Positions 11,722 through 21,640 of a stretch of DNA of 64,000 nucleotides are shown one piece after another. A program made the position numbers and the translations under genes. The notes under the pieces are model-generated. The model ran no database searches, was not told the DNA's origin, and worked only from the letters and a program-made list of their open reading frames with translations. This DNA is from Epiperipatus broadwayi (taxonomy: Eukaryota > Onychophora > Udeonychophora > Euonychophora > Peripatidae), in contig JAQFVV010006310.1 in assembly GCA_028023455.1 (NCBI GenBank), positions 872,001 to 936,000 on the forward strand, read 5' to 3'. Every line of letters starts with the position of its first letter. Within the stretch, counting starts at the first letter, position 1.

Positions 11722-13911
11722 TGTAACGAGCACAGACGTTCGTTACATTTTTTTTTTTTTTTATTTATTAAACATGAAAGTAAATTAAAAAGTTCGCATT
11801 TAAAAATTTTCTTTAAGAATTAAAAATTGAAATTAAATATCATCTTAAACTCGTATATATTAAATCGCACAGAAAAAAAAAATTATTAAAATAAAACTGT
11901 ATTAAAAATAGAAAAGGTGTTTTAAAAACAAAAACTTAAAAAGATTTAGAGATAAAAATATATCTTTAATCTTGAAAAACACAGAAATTAATCAGAAATG
12001 GAAATGATTGTTAATTAGTTAAATGTAAACCAGCCTTGGGCATTTAAATGTAAAAACATCGGTCAGATAGGAAAACAATAGAAACAAATAGCCAATGAAA
12101 GAAATCCATCGGGAAATCAGACCTCAGCGAAAGGATCATCACATCGATGACATAATGCCAAGTCAATCCTTCGAATACGTATAAAAGGAAAATTTGGAAA
12201 TTATTAAGGAATGATTATTGATTATTTACGATGTGACAGATATGTGTTAGTGCGGAAGTGAAGGAGAAGGGATTGAAAAAGACGCACTTTTCAATCCTTT
12301 CAGTTTTGCTAAGAAAGAAAGAGAAATGAATTATCGTTTTTCTACATTGAGGACCAGTTAAAGCATAAACCTCTGGATGGATAATTAAATCGGCCAACAG
12401 AATAGCAATCTTAGGACGGCGTGGGAATTCATGTTCATGGCAAGCAACGGATAAAGATGAACTGTTTTAAACCGTAAGAACTTTATAAATAATGAACATT
12501 AAATTAAAATTTTCCATATTTAAATGATTGCAATACTATCCTATCTGACCAACTTAATTTATTAATAATGTTATTTGATGTATTTTTTATTTATTTATTT
12601 AAAATCATTTCCATTTATTTAATTTTGTTCTTTAAGTTTTATTATGATTTCTGTTTTCCGTTAAGGTAAATTATATAAATGTTAAACTTAAGTCGGGCGT
12701 GAATGGCTGTATAGATTTGTAAAGTTATATTAGGGGAGGGTAATCTTAGGTTATTTGTTTCATTGTTAAATTGGGTCAATGGATTGGATACATTGATGTA
12801 GTTAGTAGATGTAGTCGGAGATTCGCTACTGGCAAAATCGTTTATATATACGCCGCACTCACCCATTTGCCTATGAAAGGAATTATAAGACGGAGAATGC
12901 AGTTCCTTCCTATGGAGTTTTTTTTTTATTGTTCTTCTCGTTAGATAGAAGTAATATTCGTATTTGATGAGAGTCAATGTCTTCTCTTAATCTTTTTGGT
13001 GCTGCCGTATTCCGTATTACATTGAATACATCGATGTATCAGATGAATTGATGCCAGTTTGACTGCGAATTTTAGCCTAAGGCTAAATAGGGATAGAATA
13101 TTTTATTTTCAAATGCAAATCCATGTAGTCTATTCATACTCGACCCTAAATAAAAATGCATTAAATTTAAGTTGTTTATAGACACTTGCATGGATTGGTT
13201 ATCGGTTAAGTGTGTTTTGGGTTTTCATATTTGATCAAAATATATAGACATTCGATAAATAATGATACCTTACGGTGAGTATCTATACTGTATTTATTCG
13301 GATGTCTTTTAAGTTATTGGTGACAATGCAAGTATCTTATGGTGAATACTAGAGGGTTTCTTATATTTTCCTATGCAATTGTCAGTATCAATGATTTTAT
13401 ATTTTGATCGTTTATGTTGATTTTGAAATGTTTTTGACCGTTGAAATCTATGTAACCGATCTATAGCAACATATTAAAACAAGCTTTTATAATCCCATCT
13501 GTGCGAACTTAATTAAAATGTAAACTTATAATATAATAGAAGTTAAAATGTAAATTAAAATCTAAGGTAAAGTTAAAAATAATGTTAAATGTTAAAATGT
13601 AAAACTAATACTAAAATAATTTTAAATCTTATATATATGTGCATAAATAAATGTTTGTATGTTAATTACTGGCAGTGGTTTTTTTTTTATTCTTTTTTTT
13701 TATATATACTCTTATATTATATTATTAAATCTCTGCTACTTCCTGAGCTAGTGACTTGGGCTAACGACCGGAATCAAAATTTAAAAAAAAAAAAAATTTT
13801 TTTTTTTTTTTACTTACGTACTGCCTACTTTATAAATTTTTCTAGGTTCAAATACCTAGATGGCGCCCTGTAGTGCAGATTACGTTAAGTCTAATTCTCC
13901 GGATCGTTACA
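11722..13911. mobile_element. 2.2-kb insertion with TGTAACGA...TCGTTACA ends, class unresolved
   Basis: Comparison with the uninterrupted right Penelope copy shows that this block splits otherwise continuous Penelope sequence within a TA run. It starts TGTAACGA and ends TCGTTACA. The first 26 bases are themselves an inverted pair of the same octamer (11722-11729 and 11740-11747). Flanking ATAT (or ATATAT) is consistent with a 4- or 6-bp target duplication but cannot be resolved in this simple sequence. TG...CA ends, a TATAAAAGG box near 12181 and no reading frame over about 111 codons suggest a long solo LTR. A non-autonomous DNA transposon is the alternative. The 111-codon frame at 12642-12977 (minus) resembles nothing I know. 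Confidence 0.7.
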
Positions 13912-14190
13912 ATATATATATACATGTTATTTTTATACAATAAATAAAACCACATTAACTACAATTTAATAATTATATACATATATTATACACCATAAAT
14001 TACATAGTACTTTACATAAACTCTATTGAATTAATTATATACATCAAATTATATATTATTTTTCATATTTCTAATAACCATATCTACAAATAAAAACTTA
14101 TTTATCTGTAATTAACTAATTATTTACATATATCATATATATTATTTTAAAAAAAGCTAACAAAAAAACTAAATCAAACATATTAAATTT

Positions 14191-14510
14191 TCAATTATCT
14201 TTTAATGCCCATTTACTACTCAACTTTGCAGGTTCTTTAACTAAATTAACATATTTTTTCATATTCTTTTGAATGTATACTGTCTCATAATATTTTCTTC
14301 TATTATGATCTTTAACATATTGTATAACTTCCATATCTTCAATACATCTCATTCTATGACCAGTATTCAAGTAATAAACATATGGTCCCGAATTCATATC
14401 CTCCCTATCATTAACCCTGTTATGATCCTTTCTCATTTCTATTGCTGTTTTCCCTGTTTGACATATATATATCTTATTGCAGCTCCTACAAATTATTTTG
14501 AATACTAATC
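14191..14510 (-). pseudogene. Penelope-like GIY-YIG endonuclease domain, left copy
   Basis: The minus-strand translation contains CNKIYICQTGK, the Cys-rich lead into a degenerate GIY/YIG-like segment. It continues with MRKDHNR and then MNSGPYVYYLNTGHRM, the spacing seen in the C-terminal endonuclease of Penelope-like elements. In the complete family this domain nicks target DNA for target-primed reverse transcription. The copy at 19380-19690 on the plus strand repeats the same phrases (GQTGN, MNSGPYVHYLNTGHRI). Stops flank it, so it is a relic. Confidence 0.75.
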
Positions 14511-14551
14511 CTATTTTACTTTCTTTATTTCTCTCTCTTCATATTTGAAAT

Positions 14552-15060
14552 TCATTTTTCCAATAATTGACTATTCCAAGCAATTCTTGTATTCTCATTC
14601 AACTTCTCTTTTTCTAAAATCTTATATAAAACCTTTATAATAAGGTATTGATGTCCATTTATTATCAACCTATCCATCTTTATTTCTATTTTTCTTTTTT
14701 CATAATTTACTTTATCTTCATTCTTATTATTAAAAACTCTTCTAATATCTTTTTTATTATATTCCATCTTTATATAATCATTTTCTATATTCATTTTTTG
14801 TTCAATAGATTCCTTTTTATCGAACTAGGATCAATTATTCCTCTAATTTCTACATCTTTAATATACAGTTTCATCTCTATTTCATTTTCCTTATTTTTAT
14901 TTAATAAATATTTAAATATTTTAAACCTTTTTCTTTTTTTGCCATTGTAAACTTAATTTTATACATATTAGCATTCATTTCATTAAATATTTTTAATATA
15001 CTCCTACTATTTCCAATAACTATCATCCACATACCTATAACTATTAATTATTTTTTTATT
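14552..15060 (-). pseudogene. Penelope-like linker between RT and endonuclease, left copy
   Basis: Lysine- and asparagine-rich coding remnant on the minus strand joining the RT domain to the GIY-YIG domain. Its DNA is matched in inverted order by 18960-19330, for example the phrase AGAGGAATAATTGATCCTAG. It is decayed by frameshifts, and no separate domain is recognised in it. Confidence 0.55.
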
Positions 15061-15062
15061 TT

Positions 15063-15780
15063 TTATATATTTCCTTTTTTTTCCTCCAAATTATTTATAA
15101 ACATTGTTGATAATAACCCACTTATCGAATAGCCCATAACCAATCCTTTTGTTATATTCCAAAACTTATCATTATATTTAAAATACAAACTATTACTTAC
15201 TATAATCAATGCTTCCTTAATTGTATAAACCCATTCTTTAGACATTCTTTCACTTTTTTCTAACATATTTATAACTAACTTTATATTTTCATCTCTTGGA
15301 ACACTTTGATAATTTTTTTTTACATCTAACGAAGCAATCAAACTATTCCTATTTAATTTAATATTATATAATTCTATAATAATTTCTTCTGATTTTTTAA
15401 TACTATACATACCATATCCAATTATATCTACCATTTTTTTAAATATATTGTACATAAATTCTTAAGAATACGACTGTCAAAATTTACAATTATTCTTGCA
15501 GTCATATCATGTGTTTTTATTTTTCCAAATATATATGGATGCATGAAAGCCATTAGATATAACCATCTATACTCTTTACTATTAATCAATTTCTTTTCCT
15601 TTATATAATTCAGTAAGACTTTATATTTTGTGATTATTTTATTTCCAGGATCTTTATACATTTCTTCATATCCCTGTCTTATTATATCTTCATTCTTTTT
15701 CTTATTATACTCTTTTTTTAAAAAAAAATTACAAATCCATTACCTTTGTCTTCACATGTTATCACCAACCTCTCATTATT
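15063..15780 (-). pseudogene. Penelope-like reverse transcriptase, left copy
   Basis: Two overlapping minus-strand frames carry recognisable Penelope RT blocks. CEDKGNGFVI lies at about 15735-15765. MHPYIFGKIKTHD is the counterpart of the proline-lysine-histidine block. SLDVKKNYQSVPRDE is motif A with the catalytic Asp. GYSISGLLSTMF corresponds to the G-S-x-x-S block. A frameshift near 15430-15460 separates the blocks. The downstream catalytic YxDD-type motif is not intact. The domain is known to be related to telomerase RT; here it is only a remnant. Confidence 0.8.
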
Positions 15781-16308
15781 CATATTTTCTATAATTTTTT
15801 TTATAATACACTTTTCTTTCCATTTTTTTAATAACCTTTTTGATATTTATCACATTATTAATCTTTGATTGCAGTTCAATTTTTAATTAATCTTTTATGT
15901 CTGCAGCTTTCATACTTACAACTGTTTCTTTATGGATATCTCCACTAATAAATGGTTTATACTTTTTTTCTTTATTCAATATCTCTAACTGATCATAATT
16001 TACAATTTTAACTCTTCTTTTAATACAATTATCACTTCTTAAATTATCTTCATGTAAATCATCTTCTAAATTCTTATTTTTCCTTATTAACCATTTCTAT
16101 TTTTTATCATGTTTTAACTTTAACATATTCATTAATTTATTATGATCCAATACTTGATACTTTATGTCTTCAAATATTTCTTTACAAACATTTTATTCTC
16201 AATATATTTTTAAGTCTATTATACGTTTTTATACAATTATCCATACTATTATATTTTTCTTTTATAAACCAATTCAAAATAGTTTCTTTAATTCTATTAT
16301 ATAAAGTA

Positions 16309-16771
16309 GCAGGTGTGGGCAAATAGCGGCCTCCTAAGAGTTTTTATGTGGCCCACCAAGACAAACAGAAAAATCTACCTTGAACTGAGATTTCCTTCCC
16401 ATGCGCGACCAAAGTTTCATTTCATATTTTCCACTAGGATGGCCATGTCAGTATAGATACAATGTGCAGTGCTTTTCCAGTTGATTGGTTAATTTTAATT
16501 TTGTCTTTGCATTACCAAATATATACATTTCCAACTTTAATGAAACCATGAACCCTCCGAAAAAATGTAAAATCGGTAATGAATGTCGTGTGTTTAATGA
16601 AGAATGGACAAACAAATATTTCTTTGGTAATACAGGGAATAAAGCAGTGTGTTTATTGTGTCATGAAAAAAGGTGTGGTCCTCCACTAACCTTCACTTCC
16701 AAAAAGTGGCCCCCAATCCGGCCCTCCGCCAACCTCTGCGGCCCCCGAGCCAAAACAATTGCCCACCCTTG
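16309..16771. mobile_element. hAT-type element with N-terminal transposase remnant
   Basis: The ends are inverted copies: GCAGGTGTGGGCAA at the left, and TTGCCCACCCTTG at the right, whose reverse complement is CAAGGGTGGGCAA. The phrase ATATAAAGTA lies on both sides (16299-16308 and 16772-16781), including the expected 8-bp duplication. The element sits inside the left Penelope arm and is absent from the right arm, so it came in after the pair formed. Unlike the other hAT pieces here it keeps a bit of coding sequence (16548-16676). Confidence 0.85.
16548..16676 (+). pseudogene. BED-finger-like N-terminus of a hAT transposase-derived protein
   Basis: The frame starts MNPPKKCKIGNECRVF and continues NEEWTNKYFFGN...AVCLLCHEKR. 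This resembles the start of the GTF2IRD2/ZBED-like hAT transposase proteins (C-R-x-F-x-x-x-W-T...Y-F-F then V-C-L-x-C). The paired cysteines of a BED-type zinc finger are present, but the following His pair and the whole catalytic domain are deleted. The frame then runs straight into the element's right end. Confidence 0.6.
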
Positions 16772-16835
16772 ATATAAAGTAATATTTTTATTTATTACTT
16801 ATATAAAATTCACATGTATTAGGCATTATACCATT

Positions 16836-16904
16836 ATTCCTGCATTTTTAAAAAAAAAAAACAATTAGTGCTTCAATTCTTCGATTCTTTTCTGTAAATT
16901 CCTT
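16836..16904. repeat. Centre of the Penelope inverted repeat
   Basis: The arm on the left ends with CATTATTCCTGC and the arm on the right begins with GCAAGAATAATGG. The roughly 70-bp spacer contains A and T runs and TTCAATTCTTCGATTC. Such a short spacer makes the pair a near-palindrome of several kilobases. Confidence 0.7.
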
Positions 16905-17410
16905 TTTTTTTAAAGAAAAAAAAAAGCAAGAATAATGGTTTAATGCTTAAGTTATGTGAATTTTATAATAAATAATAAAATAATAAATAAAAATATTACT
17001 TTTTATAATAGAATTAAAGAAACTATTTTGAATTGGTTTATAAAGGAAAAATATAACAATATGGATAATTGTATAAAAATATATAATAGTCTTTAAAATA
17101 TATAAAAAAAAATTGTTTTCAAAGAAATATTTGAAGGTATATAATATCAATTATTGGATCATAATAAGAAATTAATAAATATGTTGAAGATAAAGTACGA
17201 TAAGAAATAGGAATGGTTAAAAAGGAAAAATAAGAATTTAGAAGATGGTTTATATGAAGATAATATAGGTGATAATTGTATTAAAGAAAGAGTTAAAGTT
17301 GTAAATTTATCAAATATTGAATTTGATAATGATCGGCTAGAGATATTGAATAAGGAAAAAGGGATATACCATTTGTTAATGAAGACATCCATAAAGAAAC
17401 TGTTGTAAGT

Positions 17411-17695
17411 GTGGAAGCAGCAAACATAAAACATGAATTAAAAATTGAACTGCAATCAAAGATTAATAATGCAATAAATATAAAAAAAGATTATAATAAA
17501 AAAGAATGGAAAGAAAAATGTATTATAAAAAAAAATATAGAAAAGATGAATAATGAAAGGTTGAGATTAACATGTGAAGACAAAGGTAATAGGTTTGTAA
17601 TTTTAAAAGAAAATGTGTATAAGAAAATGAATGAAGATGTAATAGAACAGAACAGAAATATGAAAAAATATATAAAGATCCTGGAAATAAAGTAA
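17411..17695 (+). pseudogene. Penelope-like N-terminal/early RT region, right copy
   Basis: A 94-codon lysine-rich frame. Near its end it reads LTCEDKGNRFVILKENVY, the D-K-G-N block that opens the Penelope RT region. The matching left-arm segment lies near 15735-15900. The frame stops at 17695 and the RT continues in other frames. Confidence 0.65.
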
Positions 17696-17699
17696 AAAC

Positions 17700-18240
17700 A
17701 AAATTTAAAGTGTTATTGAATTATATGAAGAAGAAATTGATTAATAGTAAAGAATATAGATGGTTATATCCAACACTTTTATGCATCCATGTATAATTGG
17801 AAAAATAAAATCACATAAAGAAAATATGACTGCAAGAATAATTGTAAATTTTGACAGTCACATTCTTAAGAATTTATGTACAGTAATATGTAAAAAAAAT
17901 GGGAGATATAATAGGATATGGTATGTATAGTATTAAAAATTCAGAAGAAATTGTTATGGTATTAAACAATATTAAATTAAATAGGAGTAGTTTGATTGCT
18001 TCATTAGATGTAGAAAAAATGTATCAAAGTATTCCAAGAGATGATGCTAATTATATGTATGTAAGAAAAAAGTGGAAGAATGTCTAAAAAATGGGTATAT
18101 ACTATTAAGGGAGCGTTGAGTATAATAAGTGATAGTTTGTATTTTAAATATAAGGATAGGTTTTGGAATATAACAAAAGAATGAATTATGGGTTATTATC
18201 AGTGTTTATAAATACCTTCCAAGAAAAGATAGGAAAATAT
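17700..18240 (+). pseudogene. Penelope-like reverse transcriptase, right copy
   Basis: The 62-codon frame at 17899-18087 carries GYGMYSIKNSEEI and SLDVEKMYQSIPRDD (motif A), colinear with the left copy. The segment just upstream (17700-17880) keeps the K-N-x-x-Y lead and a damaged HP...GKIK block. The following G-S block and catalytic motif are lost to frameshifts. It is useful as an independent copy for rebuilding the age of the duplication. Confidence 0.75.
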
Positions 18241-18456
18241 ATAAAAAATAATTAAATATTATAGATATGTGGGTTATATACTGTAATTGTTATTGGAAAT
18301 AGTAGGAATGTATTAAAAATATTTAATGAATTGAATGATAATATGTATAAAATTAAGTTTACAATGGAAAAAGAAAAAAAGGTTTAAAATATTTAGGTAT
18401 TTATTTATATAGAAATAAGGAAAATGAAATAGAGGTGAAACAGTATATTAAAGATG

Positions 18457-18965
18457 AAACAGTATATTAAGGATTCTAATAAGTTTTACTGATAAATGCT
18501 GCAAATGAAAGCATTTAAAAACTATCTAGAAAGTATTCCCATCCACTTGATATAAGACTTGGATTTTATTCACTATTATAATTTTGCTTTTAAATCTTAA
18601 GCAATGTTATATTGCTAAGGCTACTAATATATAGTGTATCTGAAGAATTTTCAGACCCATATAGCTATTTAAGTTAGATAGCTGGATTTGAAGACATATA
18701 GGTGTCAGAAAATTTCAGATTTATTACTTAATAGTTAAGTATCAGATAAGTGCTAACCTTGAGTTGATATTTTAGATACTGTGTCTGAAATATCCTAATG
18801 CCTCATTGAGGAAGGTGAATAGCTCGAAACTAGTTTGGGGATAATTTCTAGATAGAGTTTTTAAATGCTTTCTCTTACAACATTTATTAGCACGCTTGTT
18901 ATTTTATTTTATAATTACAAGCTTATCAAGTTAAGTCACATGATATATGACTTTATTTTATTTAC
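18457..18965. mobile_element. Inverted hammerhead-repeat element inserted in Penelope copy
   Basis: The block interrupts Penelope sequence and is bounded on both sides by TATTAAAGATG (18446-18456 and 18966-18976), an 11-bp direct repeat that looks like a target duplication. Inside, a segment at 18486-18545 (AAGCATTTAAAAACT, CTAGAAAGTATTCCCA) is the inverted complement of 18832-18895 (TGGGGATAATTTCTAGATAG, TTTTTAAATGC). The arm after the ribozyme relic at 18801-18842 is therefore present twice, in opposite directions. No protein is encoded. Confidence 0.65.
18801..18842 (+). ncRNA. Decayed type I hammerhead ribozyme
   Basis: The order is CCTCA (stem I), TTGAGGA in place of CTGATGA, AGGTGAATAGCTC (stem II region), GAAA, then CTAGTT (tiny stem III and cleavage triplet), then TGGGG, which pairs with CCTCA. 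The layout matches the well-preserved ribozyme at 36897-36940 base for base in most places. Two of seven core bases are mutated, so it is probably inactive. Confidence 0.55.
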
Positions 18966-19379
18966 TATTAAAGATGTAGAAATTAGAGGAATAATTGATC
19001 CTAGTTCATATAACCTTGGTTGCAGAAAATGGCAGTTTTAAAGGGGTTTAAAATAAAGAATGATAGATCTACAATAGATAAAAATGAATATAGAAAATGA
19101 TTATATAAGGATGAGATATAATAAAAAAGAGAAGAGTTTTGAATAGTAAGAGTAAAGATAAAGTAAATTATGAGGAAAGGAAAAATAGAAATAAAGATGG
19201 ATAGATTGATAGTAAATGGATATCAATACCTTATTATTAAGGTTTTATATAAGATTTTAGAAAAAAGTTGAATGAGAATACAAGAATTGCTTGGAAGAAT
19301 AGTAAATCATTGGAAAAATGGATCTCAAATATGAAGAGAGAAAATAATAAAGAAAGTAAAATAGGATTAGTATACAAAA

Positions 19380-19690
19380 TAATTTGTAGGAGCTGCAATA
19401 AGATATATATATATATATAGGTCAAACGGGAAACAGTAATAGAAAGGGGAAAGGAGCATAATAGGGCTATTGATAGGAAGGATATGAATTCTGGACCATA
19501 TGTTCATTACTTGAATACTGGTCATAGAATCAGATCTATTGAAGATATGGAAGTTATAAAATAAAGATTATAATATAAAGAAATATGAGAAAGTATACAT
19601 TCAAGAGAATCTGAGTAAATGTGTTATTTAGTTAATGAACCTGCAAAGTTGAGTAGTAAATAGGCATTAAAGGATAATTGGAAAATTTAA
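19380..19690 (+). pseudogene. Penelope-like GIY-YIG endonuclease domain, right copy
   Basis: Translation fragments on the plus strand read CNKIYIYI, GQTGN, KEHNR and MNSGPYVHYLNTGHRI, colinear with the left-copy domain at 14191-14510. A (TA)n expansion at about 19406-19420 has shifted the frame inside the GIY/YIG-like segment. The domain is a relic. Confidence 0.7.
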
Positions 19691-20040
19691 TATATGTTTG
19701 ATTTGTTTGTTTTTTAATATATGATATATGTAAATAATTAGTTAATTACAGATAAATAATGATTTATTTGTAGGTATGGTTATTAGAAATATATGAAAAA
19801 TGATATATAATTTAGTTTAATGTATAAAGTATATGTATATAATTAATTCAATAGAGTTTATATAAAGTAGTATATAATTTATGGTGTATAATATATGTAT
19901 ATAGTTATTTAATTGTAGTTAATGTGGTTTTATTTATTATATAAAAATAATATGTATATAAACAAAAGGGGGGGGGATATATATATATGTAAACAGGTTA
20001 TGTCTACAAAATGATTATGTAAAATGAACGTCAGAGGGAG
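19691..20040 (+). other. Penelope 3' untranslated region, right copy
   Basis: AT-rich sequence after the endonuclease remnant, matched in inverted order by 13913-14190 of the left arm. A nine-G run at about 19968-19976 sits next to a TA repeat. The left arm has only CCCC at the matching place, and there the 2.2-kb element has inserted. Confidence 0.6.
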
Positions 20041-20084
20041 TATTAATAGATATAAGTCCTGTGATTGTATGATAAAAGTGTATT

Positions 20085-20120
20085 TTGAAAAGGCCCTAAT
20101 ATAGGGTGAAAACCGGTTCT
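20085..20120 (+). ncRNA. Hammerhead-like relic at Penelope end (right)
   Basis: Plus-strand counterpart of the left-end relic: TTGAAAA, hairpin CCC-TAATATA-GGG, GAAAA, then CCGGTTC. The pairings A-U, A-U around CCGG would form a minimal stem III with C as the cleavage base. The core is degenerate. Hammerheads at the ends of Penelope-like elements are known from published surveys; whether this one ever folded is inference. Confidence 0.4.
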
Positions 20121-20189
20121 ATAATAAAAAAAATATTTATTTTTATATACTGTAGTTGTTTTATGTGTTGGAAGCATTAAAAATTAATA

Positions 20190-20850
20190 GATGTCTGCAA
20201 GTCTGTAATTTGTAATATCTTTAAAATTTTTCTTAAATATTAATATTACCAACTACATTCTTCTAATCATATATTATTTCTTTATCATTTAGACATTGGG
20301 TATATAGCTTTGCCAAAAAAAAATCTATTTTTTTTTTATCTGCTTCTACTAAAATGGTAATAAAAATTTGATTATTTTCTGGAAAATTTAATTACATATC
20401 TTACTTAGAATACTAGATAATAAGTATTTTTAGAGAATAGTTTGTTTTCTTATTCTTTGTTGCAATATAATTTTTTATAAAACTTTTCCACTAATTTCTT
20501 GATGTCATCTCTTTTTTTTTTTTTAGTCAATAGTTCCATCTTTTTTTCTTATTGCAGAAACAATTTTCCTTGCAATATTAATATATTTTTTAATACTTTT
20601 GGGACTTTTATGCTTTTCCATAGCTTTCTTTGCCAATTCACAATTGTACTTTCTTATTTAATTCTTTTTAATGGATGATTTTTAAAAAGTTTCATATTCC
20701 TTCTTTTCTTCATATATTGTCTTGTCTCAGTAGATTGGTAGATTGTTGTTTCAAAGATATTTTATTGCTAATTCACACATGATATTATATTTTGTTGATA
20801 TACATCCAAATTTTATAACAATTAATGTTAATCACCAAGATTTGACTCAT
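20190..20850 (-). mobile_element. RTE retrotransposon, middle piece
   Basis: Minus-strand continuation of the RTE copy at 10290-11475. It matches 63585-64000 in order, for example GTCTGTAATTT, TCTTTATCATTTAGA, ATGTCATCTCT and TTCCATCTTTTTTTCTTAT. Beyond that, translated pieces such as YMKKRRNMK and KKRDDIKKLVEKFYKKLY fit the linker between endonuclease and RT in RTE elements. It ends near 20850, where an L1/Tx1-like element begins. Confidence 0.8.
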
Positions 20851-20867
20851 TAGGGATAATCTCTCTA

Positions 20868-21640
20868 ATGAGGCTTAATTTGTTTAAAACAGTGTTTGGA
20901 TGTCTTTTGGGGCTGTTGTACATAAATGTGCATCTTGTACATCATAATGCATACAACACAAAGATGCTTACCTTGATATCAACAAAAAAAGCTCTATTAG
21001 TATTTGAGTTGTTAAATAGCCTGGAAATTTCTGCACAAATATTATCAAAACAAGCACATTCAAAGAATAATTGAATTTGGTTTTCCATATCTCCAAGGCA
21101 TAATTAGCATTTATCTTCAACATTTCTGTGATGTCTTTTGAATCTGAAGAATTGCAATGTGGATAGAGAATCAACGTTTAATTTTATTAGGAAATCGAAG
21201 TATTTTGATTCAAGTGAACAAAATATGAATTTCCTAATAAGTTGCTGGTTATTTAAATTTAGTATTGTTTTCTTTACAGTCCCTTTTAATTGCTGATGGA
21301 TAATTTTATAAATTTCCCAATGTTTAAATTTATTCATAAGTGGACAATGTCAGAAATTTGGGATTGAATGTATTGGTGACATTAATTTTTTTAAAGATAT
21401 TTGGTAACTGGGGGTGGTCTGTTCATAGATGTAATTTTTACCACAGTTACTAAATGGGAGTACAAGAAGAGATTAAGTTTATGATTTTGTGTATTTTAAA
21501 GTCAGTTTGCATTATAATTGTTGAAAAGGCTTGAGAGAGATGAATACCAACTGACCTCCCCAGAGAAATGTTCTACACATAGAGTAGATATTATTGGAAA
21601 AGGTGTTTGTGAATAGTATGATGGTAGAATAAGATGTGAT
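20868..21640 (-). pseudogene. LINE ORF2 C-terminal region
   Basis: Minus-strand pieces include CRTFLWGGQ, then an intact stretch of 77 codons starting MNKFKHWEIYKII and ending HHRNVEDKC, then CLGDMENQIQLFFECACF. The C-x-G-(D/E)-x-E-x-x-x-H-x-x-x-x-C pattern of LINE C-termini is visible, but the expected His has become Gln. The function in the family is RNA or DNA binding during reverse transcription. The copy is dead. Confidence 0.6.

Larger units (their letters stand above)
11504..16835 (-). mobile_element. Penelope-like element, left copy (minus strand)
   Basis: A degraded Penelope-like retroelement with reverse transcriptase followed by a GIY-YIG-type endonuclease, the usual Penelope order. 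It is the left arm of a head-to-head inverted pair with 16905-20180. Matching sequence runs from the terminal phrase near 11504-11600 through the coding region to the centre near 16835, with about 70 bp between the arms. Two later insertions interrupt this arm: a 2.2-kb element at 11722-13911 and a hAT element at 16309-16771. Many stops and frameshifts make it non-functional. Confidence 0.85.
16905..20180 (+). mobile_element. Penelope-like element, right copy (plus strand)
   Basis: Right arm of the head-to-head pair. It follows the left arm in inverted order from the centre, through RT and GIY-YIG remnants, to the terminal phrase (AAAAGGCCCTAATATAGGG, then ATAATAAAAA and GTGTTGGAA). It lacks the 2.2-kb and hAT insertions of the left arm but has its own 509-bp insertion at 18457-18965. 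All domains are broken by stops. Confidence 0.85.

Noticed and set aside
12642-12977. 111-codon minus-strand frame in the 2.2-kb insertion
   Set aside because: No domain, low-complexity C-terminus and no partner frame; length is within chance for the less AT-rich interior.
14552-14950. Overlapping frames of 80 and 100 codons on opposite strands
   Set aside because: The plus-strand frame is a shadow of the Penelope coding remnant on the minus strand; its peptide is all F, I, L and Y.
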